From assembly GCA_030268105.1 (NCBI GenBank), contig BSDZ01000103.1, positions 1,740,501 through 1,804,500 of the forward strand: a stretch of DNA of 64,000 nt. The letters are read 5' to 3'. The notes beneath the pieces were generated by a model. That model made no database searches, was not told the origin of the DNA, and saw nothing but the letters and a program-made list of their open reading frames with translations. The first letter of the stretch is position 1; every line of letters starts with the position of its first letter. This document shows positions 26,190 to 53,000 of the stretch, piece after piece. A program made the translations under genes and the position numbers. The DNA is from Volvox africanus. Its lineage: Eukaryota > Chlorophyta > Chlorophyceae > Chlamydomonadales > Volvocaceae.

Positions 26190-28609
26190 AAGGCGAGGCG
26201 ATGTCAAGATTTCCTTTCCCAGTCGCGGAATCAGACCGCTCCGACGTGAACAGATGTATAAATGAAAAGCTTGAATGTGCCGTGCCGTGCGGTGCCGTGC
26301 CTTGCTGTGCCGCGCCGTACATATGTTCTTTTTAATTGATAATACTACCTTTCGCAGGACGTATTGCAGGAGATTAAACATCTAAGTGCTTCTTTAACTG
26401 ATCTGCTGGGTCTGGGGTGCTGAGATGGGCCCTTGAAAAAACATTTTCTGCAAATCTCGCAGCTTGAGGAAGATTTTTCGTGAAAGATCTGATTAATATG
26501 GTCTTTAAAATATGAAATGGCCTCTCGCCTCCGTTTCAACCTTTCAAGTCGTACTGACCATGAGTCAGAGAATTTGGAAGTGTCTTGGCATCCTTGCCAA
26601 GTTGGGCTTACGAGAGGGCAGGACTGCGCTTGTACTCTGACTTATTGGAAAACTGATTCATATAATTGTTGTCTTGGCCTTCTGGTACCTGCATTATGTC
26701 ATGCGAAACATTTTCCCCTTACTCAGATACAATTGCGACAATTGGCATCAGCTTATAGCCGAGGATGGAAATTCTGCTCTATTATGACCGAATGTCAGAC
26801 CACACGACAAGCGCCCAGCCCGGCTCTCTCTCCTTGTTCTATACGTTACATCTTTCTTCTTTCTGACACATGCATTTGCGCACATGTGTGTGAGTTTGTA
26901 TCTTTGTATCATCTCTAATAATTCTCACAAAAACAAAATTAAGTGATTTAAAATCTATAGGAAAAAACGGAATAGACGTTTTGGAGCATCCCTTGCACTA
27001 TCAGCCTAGTCCAGTGACCAGGTCAAGAGTTGGGCAGGGCGATGGCGTTCGGATACCGATAAAGTGCCGGTGCTCCCTCCGGCACCCTGACGTACAATAC
27101 TTAGGACAGAACCTACGTAGTGTACGAAAATCGAAGCAAAGGACGTGCACGGCGGCCAGGCCCGTATGTACGTGCACCTGTGCGACAAACAGATACGTTC
27201 GGTTCATAAAATGAGAACAAGGAACCCCAGGCTGCTGCTGCCGCCAACAAGCAACGTTTCACACAACAGCAAGTTCTTTACGGGTCATAAGGGGTCACAG
27301 GATATTGGAGAGTGGAGCGGGGTGAGAAGGGAGTCGACGTGCATCCGGGCGGGATCCCATACCCCTGCCAACTACTGGCTGGGCGGATCAAGGGCCATAA
27401 AAGGTCTGATTAAGCCTCGTTAAGCCTAATTAGGTCTGACTGGCCTATCAGAGCTAATTCGTCCAGCCTTTACTTGGCAGGGTGCGCTGTTATGTGGTAA
27501 GTTAGGTTGTTTTATTTTGTGAATGAGGGGCGGATAGTCATTAGCGAAAGGATTGTTCCCCGCATCCTTCAGCACTAACCCTTGATGGTGCGATTACAAG
27601 ATGTATATGCGCAAACATGACGCAAACATTGATTACTGTATTAAGTCAGGTTAGGTTAGGTTACGACCTTAAGTTGCTGCTTTGCTGCTTTGGTCGCTTC
27701 ATTGTTATTGTGATTGGAGCACCCTGTTTCGTTTTTGGGTCATTCATTATGCATGGTCGTGGAGCGAGGAGCGAGGAGCGAGGAGCGAGGAGCGAGGAGC
27801 AAGGTGCATGGCAGCAAATCAACCGATCAGGACCGAGCAGCCCTAAACAGTCTGGAGCCCGAACCTGACAGGAGCCGCAGGACCCGCATCCTTCTGGACT
27901 TTCAAATACGCAGACAGGACCCAGTATACAGAATCCACAGGATTGCCAGTCCTCAGGTAAATCCACGTACTGAACCGCCAGGTTCGGTCCAGTTAGGACG
28001 CCGCCGCGGCATTTCTTTACTCTGCACCAGGGGCCATCCCTGCTGTAGTTTTTTTGTCATTCGGGCATGAGAATCTTTTGTCTATTTGTAAATCTGAGGA
28101 TTACACGGATTAGATTACGAGCAGCCCGCTGCTGCCGTATAAAACTGCGATACATCCAAACTTAATTACTTTAATATCGGCATTTGCAGCTTGTAAATTG
28201 TACCATGTTGCAATCTGAATAAAAAACAGTCATCTGGCGCCGTAATGTGTTACATTCTCAGCGTGTTATGTCATCCTTAAGTGCAGTTAAAGGTTCAGAG
28301 GTAAAAATATACAAAACGTTTAATCATTTTCGGTGTTGATAACTACAAAAGAAGGTAAGACGAATTTCCAGCCGTAAAGGAAAGCTGCAGAACATCAACC
28401 ATCCCGCCCGCACAGAGTTGCTTGAATATTGTTCCATGTTAATTTGGATATACGTTCTTAATTTTTTCATCGCAACCTCACCACGTTCTTTGCCATGGGA
28501 CAGTCTCTCTTCCTCGTCCAATTTTTATATTGATGCCGTAACTTCTCTGCACAGGAAACACAGGCGCGACAACTTTTTGTATTATCGTGCAGGCCTTCAA
28601 GAAAGGGCC
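26190..28609. other. Intergenic region upstream of the receptor cyclase
   Basis: No gene was recognised. It contains a run of GCCGTGC-type units at 26280-26315, a short hairpin around 27066-27090 (GTGCCGG / CCGGCAC), a GGTTA triplication at about 27650-27662 and a GAGCGAG tandem tract at 27759-27800. Open frames here are short and lack domain features. Confidence 0.6.
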
Positions 28610-41330
<12,721 letters not shown>

Positions 41331-41335
41331 TGTAA
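41331..41335 (+). terminator. TGTAA word immediately after the cyclase stop
   Basis: TGTAA directly follows the TAA stop. If used, the 3' UTR would be extremely short, and the downstream TGTATG array (41551-41752) would be excluded from the mature mRNA. Use is unproven. Confidence 0.35.
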
Positions 41336-44068
<2,733 letters not shown>

Positions 44069-47000
44069 ATGTCTTCCTCCCTACCCGCCGCACCTCGCTG
44101 TCCCCCAGGAGCACCAGTAGCACGAAGTGAACGAAGCGGGGGGAAATATAGAGGAAGCCGTGTTTCAATGTCGTACATCGTAGGTCGTGCTCCTGGGGGC
44201 CCCCCGACGGGCAGGCTCGGCCATGGACGCGGCATAACCTCCCTGCTCCCAGCATCTCCCCCTACCTCTGCTCTGCCATTTGGGTCACCTGCGGTGCCGG
44301 GCGCCGCCGCAGTAGCAGCGGTAACAACAACAGGATCCACGGCAAGTACGGCAGTATCTCCAGCGGCCGTACTAGCAACAAAGAGGATGCTGGGTGGTAC
44401 TTCACTGTCTGGGGGCTGGGGACGGGGTGCGATGATGACTGCTAGCGCCGGCGCATGGCGCTCTAGTGGCCATGGTTCAGGAGCTAATGCTGACAGCAGT
44501 AGTGGTAATGGGTGTGTGTACGGCAGCTGGGATGTTCGGCGGGCAGTTGGGGCAGCGGCGGCAACCGCGGCGGCGGCGGCGGCTCTGGACGGCACTGGGT
44601 CAGAGGGTTTCGGTAGCGGCGGCGGCGGCGGCGGAGGAGGAGGAGGAGGAGGTGCTGCTTTCTTGGAGCGCCCCACGGCTGAGGTTCGCATGAGTATGGT
44701 TTCAGAGCGGGCGGCGGCAACGTGTGCGTTTGGGCCGGAAGTGGCGGAGCGCATGCAGGTGGGAACTGGACGAGCCCACAGGCCGAGATGGGGCGGCCTG
44801 GGGGCCTGATGTCGTGTGGGTTGCGCGCGCGCGCGCGTGTGTGTATGTTTTGGGATTAGGTGAAAAATATGTGGAAGATGGCTGGGTGGCTAGATAGTTG
44901 GGTTGAACCGGCAACATAAGGTCCCCGCCATCGAAAGCGCATTTAACCCAGTTCCGGAGCAACAAACCTTAAGAGCAGTACGGGTAGATGCGGTACAAGC
45001 ACATGATGGCGTGGGGTTTCGCACGGCGTTGTTGATGTGGCCTCCTGCGTTGCGTCCCACCATCGTAGAGGGCCAGGGACTAGGGATTAGGGGCAGGGGA
45101 AACGCGGGAGATGGGGGAGCCGCTCCCCGCATTTAGCATCCACCCACAAAACACACACACGTACGAATTTTGCTTTCCGCGTGCTTGCAGGCCGATTGCA
45201 TCCGTGCCGTAAGATCCTGGTGCAAGCTGGGGTACGGCGATCACATCGTCGTACACGTGGTGAGAGAAAGAACGATTCCGTATATTCAGCATTAGGCAGC
45301 TCATGTGGAAACTTGAAGAAGAGGAAGGGATCTTTTTCTGGCGTCAGGGTCATTGAAGAGGTTTTCCGTACATGTACATGTCGTACGTACCGTACATGAA
45401 AGTGTCGAAGGCAAAGCACGCGGAAGGGTAATTTGGTATCTCGATTGGTTGTGAAGCTGTGCATGCATTTCTATACATATGTATACATTAATTACATTAG
45501 CAAGTACCTTACATGTGCGAACAAAGACTGTTTACATTGTACGACACTCCTTACGATATAACCCATTCCCGCCTCCTTCCTTGTGTGTGGGAAACGATAT
45601 GTGTGTTTGTGTGCGTATATATGTGGTGTGAAGGAACCGGGTTTACTAAGAAGGGGCGCTGTTTACATAGAAATAATAATAATATATAATAATAGAATAA
45701 TAATAATAAATAAATATAAATATAAATATAATAAATATAATAGAAATAATAACGGCACTGAGTTTCGTATCCTGGACGTTCACTTGTCACCGGACAGGAA
45801 CATCAACAGCTCGCCTCCGCAACCAACCCCGGTCTTCTGTCCGCCGCCGCCATTATCTTCAGCGCTCCGGATGGCCGCCGCCACTCAGCGATCGCTGTCA
45901 GCGTGGGCGTACTCTGCGGCCCGGCGGCTGCCGCTGCAGCCGCCACCGCCAACCCCGCTGCCACGGCGGCCGCAACTGCCACGGCGTCGCAACAGCCACC
46001 GTCGCCCTCCCGTACAAGCGCCAACGCTCAGTTTGCTGCCGGCGGCGGCAGTGCCACCGCACGCGGGTCAGGGCCGGCGCGGCGGCCGCCGCTGGCGGCG
46101 CACGTGGCACCTGGCAGCGCCGGACCAAGCCTGGACCCCCTTCCGGGCCTGAGCCTGCATTGGGGGTGCTGTCACGGCCTCGGTCAGCGCTGGCATGCAG
46201 CAGCGTCTGGGTGGCATACCCTGCCGGCGGTGTCGTACGATGCAGGTACGGCAGTGGATGGAAGCCTCCAATTGGATAGGCGATATTGGAGCCACGGGTC
46301 GTGTGTATGTGTGTAGGATAGGGGGATTTGCTCCACCCGTCCCCGGCCACTACCCCCTGGCAGCAGTCCCTACCTTCCCCTGCCTGTACTTCGGGGCACC
46401 CTCATCCGTCCACCCAGTCCCTAGGGGTGTTGACTTCTCCGAAATACTCAGTGACGTTCCCAATAGGTAGGTAGGTAGGTAGGTAGGTAGGTAGGTAGAT
46501 AGGTAGGTAGGTAGGTGGTGGGGGTGGTTCAGCACCCACCGCCAGGATCCAGTGGAATGTGCCGGATGTACATCTTGGATGGCAACCTCAACTCCACTCC
46601 TTCTGGTTGGCTGGCAGGTCACGTAACCAGGGTCCCCACCAGTTGAGGGACTTTAACTCAGGAACATTTGCTCAGTCAGGATCGCTCAGCAACTTCCTGT
46701 CCTGTGTATGCGCTGTCGTACGGTTCCCTCACCCGCTCCCCTTTTTTTCTCTCTCTTCCCCCCACCCCCACCCCGCCCTATTCACATGGTCACCCCGGCG
46801 CCGCCGGGTCCACGTGCTACATTGTACGAGCAGGTAAAGGAGCCTGGCAGACACCGCTCGCTGTACGACAGGCCATACCTCTGGATCCGGATTCGCCTAG
46901 GGTTACGGCGGCAGGTGACGTCAGTAGCTCGGGTCAGTGGGTGGCCGTATACAGCCTGGTGCTACAGCTACCCTGGGAGGGACCTATTCGGTGAGCGGTG

Positions 47001-50000
47001 CCTATGATATGGGTGGGTTAGAGGAAGGGGTGAAAGAGGGGGAAGGTGGTGGTGGTGGAGCGGGGGGAGTTGGAGATGGTGGAGGTGGTGGATACCATAA
47101 ATGATACGGTAGGTTGTTAATATTCACAACTGACCAATAACCATCACGCAACTGTTTTCCCCCTCTCCTCCCCCCCCTTTCCCCCCCTCCTTCCCCCATT
47201 CCCCCGAACTGTGCATCCCCCCGCTGTGTAGCAACGGCGGGCTTTGTTTCGTGATCAAGACTGCAAGGAATCAATGGATTAAGGCACGGGTCTTGCCGCA
47301 TGACGCGTTCGCGGTCAGCGGTAGCGGCGGAGGCAGTGGCAGTAGCGGCGGCGGCGGCGGCGGCGGCGGGGAGGCGGACTTCTGGATCCCAACATCGGCG
47401 CTTCCGGTGGTCGCTAACGGTGTGCCGCTATTACCGGACGTGTTTCGTATGAGCCATTCCGATAGCTTGCCGCAGGTGCGGGTAACATGTGTGTGTGTGT
47501 GTGTGTGTGTTTTGTGTGTTTGCCCGGGGGTTAGGGGAAAGGGGAGATTTGAGGAGTGATTTGATTATAGGTAAATAAAAAATAAGCAAATAAATGATAA
47601 ATAAATAACAGATGAATAAATGATATAAAGATATATGTAATACAACATGGCATTATAGGGGTTCCGGACTCACATGCCGAATGAGAAGAGGTATTCATTT
47701 CTAAGATGCATCGCCTGACGCTGCATGAGGTGGTTCGTGCGTCGGTTGGTCCGTTGGTCGTCTCCGCTGTTTGGCCCCACCCCCCGATCAGGTGCCGACG
47801 GTGCAGCAGCAGACGACACCGGTCTCGGAGCCCCTGACTGATAACAACAGCAACGGCAACGGCCATTCCGGAAGTGGTAACGGTAACGGAGCGTCGGTAG
47901 TTGCGGTAAGTGTCCTAATTTCCGGATCCTCGAGGATATAAGGCCCATCTGCTGCTCTGCTTTCGCAACGGCAAACCCTCTTCAATCTGCCTGCTTGCTG
48001 GTCTGTTCATCTTTCTGCCCGCTTCCGGTTCTGACTCATAAGCCGTACTGCTTGTACGGCCCATACATAGTACGGCGTATTCCAATTTGAACTCCTCAAA
48101 ATCTTATTTTTACCGCTTAAAAGCTAAAGAGGCCGGCTGGCCTTCGCTTTCCTTCGCCTTCCTCCTTTTCTTTTCCGTAAACTCTATATCCACGATCCTT
48201 CACCATGTTCGTACTCCTCAAAACCTCCTCGCCGTACCTTCCCCCCTTGCACACCCCACCCCCACACCCGCCCATGTGGCCCTTCCCTCAACACAAACGG
48301 CCGCCGCCAACCCCCACAACCACCCCCACAACCACCCCCACACCCGCGGCCCAGTCCCAGCACCAGTCTCAGTCCGGGGCTGCAGTCGAGGCGGAAGTGG
48401 ACTTGCTCGGTCTGGCGGCGGTGTTCCGTCCGCCACCACGTCTGTCGGATGTACTGCTGCGGCCAGCAGAACGACACCCGCTGCCGCCGCCGACACCCGC
48501 TGCCGACGGCGGGGGGCCGGACGGGTCGGGCAGGACCCTGGGTGTGTGCCACTGGATGTTGGATCATATCGTACAGCGGGAGCCATCTGCGGAGCGGTCA
48601 CTGATGCACCGGTGAGTGATTCAGTTGACGATTGGGGTGGTTGGATCAGGTCAGTTGGCGGTTGGAACAGGTAGTCGGTCGTACGGGGGACGCCAGTGAG
48701 TCCGCGGGTGCGATATGGCATCCCTCTCATTTATGGTTTTGCGTGTTTCCGTAGCTTTCATGTGGTTCGTACGTATGTACGGTAGGTATCTGTTCGATGT
48801 CATATTATGTATTATGATGTCACCGACCTTTCCCCCCTTACCTTCCCCCCTATCCCCCCCTTCCCTTATTCCCGGTGCCGGGACCCACGCAGGTACCTGG
48901 CAGGCGCCGAGCTGATTGACATGGCGGGAGGCAGTAGCGAGGTGGCGGAGGCCCTGGCGGCAGTGACCGCCTGGCTCAGGTTGGGAGGCGGGAGTTGGGG
49001 GAGGATCTGTAAATGCACGTGTGTGTGTATGTGTGTATGTGTATGTATTTTGACGCCGTATAGGTCATTGGGCACATGCTTCTTCGTGTGTATCACCTCC
49101 TTATGCACCTCGTTCCCGGACGGTAGGGAGGAGAAATGGATTTCCACTATCCCCTATGCTCATAAACACGAAGTTATTTACGGTCGTACTCCACGTACCT
49201 TTATCCCGTACACACTCGTTCATTACAACCCCCTCCAATCTGCCGTAGGCTCTCCTCCGCTCGCTTGCTGGTGTGGAACCGCAACTATAACGTAAAACCG
49301 AGAGAGATCTCAATGGCGCAGGCGCGCTTGGCCGCGGCGGTGGCGGCGTTGGGAGCGACCCGTGGGCCGGCAGCGCCGGGGGGCCGCGGCAGTGCGGCGG
49401 TTGGGACATTGATGCGAGTGGCGCTGGCGGCGGTGGGTCGCGGCGGCGCCGGCGAGGTGGGACAGCGCATACGGGATGAAATTTTGGCAATTCAACAGCG
49501 CAACGGATGCAAGGTATGACGATCGTTCGATCACTCATGTACCATGTAAAAATGGTAGTTGGTCGGTTGGTTGGCCGTACGGGGGCAGCAGTTTGAACGG
49601 TCACAGGAATAAGTAATATCCATGGCCGCTAGGGATGATACGGTTGTGTCGTGTCGTTTGTCTTCACCTGTACGGGGCAAGAGGGAGTATGAAGGGGGCA
49701 GCCGCTCACAATCGGGCCCTATACTACACAGAGAAACAGTTTGTTCACCAATATCGTATATATATGGTTGGTTGGTCAGTTGGTTGCCAACTGATTGCAG
49801 CTCGCTCTTGGCTTTCTCAGCTCCAATTGTTTTCATAATTTTTGATCTCATTTCCGCATGATCAACAAACACTATACATATTCGAATTTCTTCTCTCTTT
49901 TCCCGTTCCTTTTACAGAAACACATACACACATGTTCACCGGCCTCTCCTCCCGTGGGGTTGGGGCCCGCTGTCTTCTTGTCTCCCCGTCTCCCCGTCTC

Positions 50001-53000
50001 CCCCTCTCCCCCTCTCCCCCTCTCCCCCTCTCCCCCTCTCCCCCTCTCCCCCTCTCCCCCTCTCCCCCTCTCCCCCTCTCCCCCTCTCCCCCTCTCCCCC
50101 TCTCCCCCTCTCCCCCTCTCCCCCTCTCCCCCTCTCCGCCTGTCCCCCTCTCCCCCTCTCCCTTCTTTCTTCGACATTCATCTTCTCCCCCTTCCCCTCC
50201 CCCTGTCTTTCCCAAACCTCTTTGCATGTACGGCAGGGCGGCATGATGGAAGAGTGGCACCAGAAGTTGCACAACAACACCTCCCCCGATGACGTCATCA
50301 TATGCAAGGCCCTACTGGATTACATAGCAGGTGGGTGCCTGGGGGGAAGGAAGGGGTTCTTTGAAAGCGGTAAAAGGCGGTTAGGTAGGGAGGAAAGGGA
50401 GTAACGTGAAGTATAAAAACCCTCTACGACCGGATTTCACGACATCTGGCCTGGACCACATTGTAAACAACGCCTCACAAGGTGATAAAGGCACCCCCCA
50501 CATTACACAATCTCGCCCCATAACCACTACCACTCCTAACTAACCCGTAACCATCCCCACAACCGCAATAACACCATAACCCAAAACATCGCTCACCGGA
50601 TTCCCAAGCATCTCACTATGAGATGCTTTATAAGTTGCGTTCTTCGACGGCTTCGCCCTGCACTTGTCTTCCCCTGTCCTAACCCCTTTCCTTGTTACCA
50701 TCCCCCCCTCTCTCTCCCTCTCTCTCTCCCTCTCTCTCTCCCGCTCTCTCCCCCCGTCTCCCCCAGCTGGTTTGGACGTCACGGTGTATTGGCGCACCCT
50801 CACCTCTGCGGGCATCACCGCCCAGCGCCTGGCCTCCTTCGACCGCCCCATCACTTCCGAGCCCAGGTTCAGCGGGCAGCAGGCGGCGGGGCTGCAGAGG
50901 GACCTCACATCGTACATGCAGGTGGAAAGAGGGGTTAAGGGGAGAGGGGCAGTGGGGGAGAGGGGAGAGGGGTTAGGGGGAGAGGGGGTTAGGGGGTAGG
51001 GGGAGAGGGGGTAGGGGGAGAGGGGTAAAGGGGGAGAGGGGAGAGGGGGAGAGGGGTTAGGGGGAGAGGGGGAGAGGGGGAGAGGGGAGAGGGGTTAGGG
51101 GAGAGGGGGAGAGGGGGAGAGGGGAGAGGGGTTAGGGGGAGAGGGGGAGAGGGGGAGAGGGGAGAGGGGTTAGGGGGAGAGGGGGAGAGGGGGTTAGGGG
51201 GAGAGGGGGTAGGGGGAGAGGGGGTAGGGGGAGAGGGGGAAAGGGGGAGAGGGGGAAAGGGGGAGAGGGGAGAGGGGTTAGGGGGAGAGGGGGAGAGGGA
51301 AAGAGGGGGAAAGGGGGAGAGGGGAAAGGGGTTAGGGGGAGAGGGGATTAATGGAAGAGGGGGAGGGGGGAGAGAGTTTCATTGGGTTTGGGGCTTTATG
51401 ACGTCACCTCTTCGATGTGTTGTGTTTTCCGCTGCAGACGCTCCAGGCGGTTCACGGTGGCGACGATTTGTCTTCCGCCATCAACAACGTGTTGGGTTAC
51501 GAAGAGACGGACATGAAGGGTGAGAGGCGGACACGTTCCTCCAGGGGGGGGATGGAGGAGGGGCATGTTTGGGCTTATGGGGTGCGGGGTTGCGGAGGGA
51601 GGGGATAAGAGAGGGTCCAAGGATGGGGGGCAAGCGGTAGGAGATGAAGGGGTGAGGTAGGGGGGAGATTAACACGCCACAGCGCGCAACCCTAAACCTC
51701 AAATCCAAACCTCGCAACTCCAGGGAAGCACATCGTCATCCCGCCGGTGCCCAACGTGGCCACTCCCACCCTGGAGCGACACCTCCGTGCCGTACTGGCG
51801 CTGCAGCGTCATCTGGCCTCGCCGGCGGCGGCAGCGGCGGCGGCGGCGGCAGCGGTCACCGCAACTGCCAGTACGGTGCAACATCACCCCTCTACAGGGT
51901 CACCGACATCGTCGGGCAACGGCATGTATTCTGCGGTGCGTTTTCCGTACTGTACGGCATGTTATTGCCACTTCAGCGCTGTTCGTTTATGTCGATTTCG
52001 GCCAATAGTGATATGGACAACAACACCAAACTCGTAGGGACCCTACAAACTTTATAAGCATTAAATTTGTATTCAGCGGTGTCAATTCCTGGGCTTCGTC
52101 ATAACATTAGCAATTAACCGCCATTCGGTTTTTTTCGCGTCCCACGGGCCCCGCCCCCCCGCCCCACCCCACCTCACCCCTCCCTACCCCAGGCGTCAGC
52201 CCTTCGCACCTCCGCCGCACCGCTCCCAGCCCCTGGCGCCGGCATTGCAGCGGCGGCGGCGACGCCGGTGACGTCGGCGCACCGGCCGACGGACGTTGCG
52301 TCGTTGTACGGCCTGCCTGGCGCCATACGACTGATGGAGATGGTGGTGGAGGCGCGCCACCAGATAAGGCCCTTTTTGGATGGCGGCGACTCGGCATGCG
52401 GCGGCCGGTCAGTTTTGTGTGTATGTGTTGTCTAGGGCGAGAGCTTTGAAGCCCAGCAGACCCACGGGTCACAGAAACCCACATGCAGGTAGTACCAACT
52501 TACTAAGAGCTGTAGCAGCTGCCTGTCAGAATTTTCATTGCCTGTGAGACGGCGGTTTTGGGAGAGACCCCTTCCTCATCGCCTCCCCCTCCCCCTCCCC
52601 CACCGGCTCACCTTCCCCGCCCCCGCGTACTCCCTGTCAGGCTGGTGGATGTGGCGTTTCTGGATCTGGCCCTGGATAGCGTTCTAAGAACCGCCGTAGA
52701 GACAAATATCGGGCCTATCAAACGGACAATTGACGACGGAACGGCAATTTATATAGCCGCGGCGACGGCGACGGCAACGGCGACGGCGGGATCCAATGGT
52801 GCTGCCGCGGCGGTGCGCCATGGCAGCGGGGACACTGGCGGCGGCAGTAGTCGGCCACTGACGGGGGCGTTTGCGGCGGCGGGGTCACTAACGCAGGTAC
52901 GGCACCGAAGTGCTGTACAAGTGGCTGCCTGTGCATACTCTGCCACCCACCCTCTTTCTCCCCCCTCCTTCGGCCGTCTTCTTCCCTCGCCCCCGCACGC

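Noticed and set aside
45583..46152. A frame reading [19 protein letters not shown] before the CBM45 region.
   Set aside because: It is in a different frame from LSLHWGCC and lies after an AT-rich repeat without a good acceptor. It may be part of the GWD 5' region but I cannot place it.
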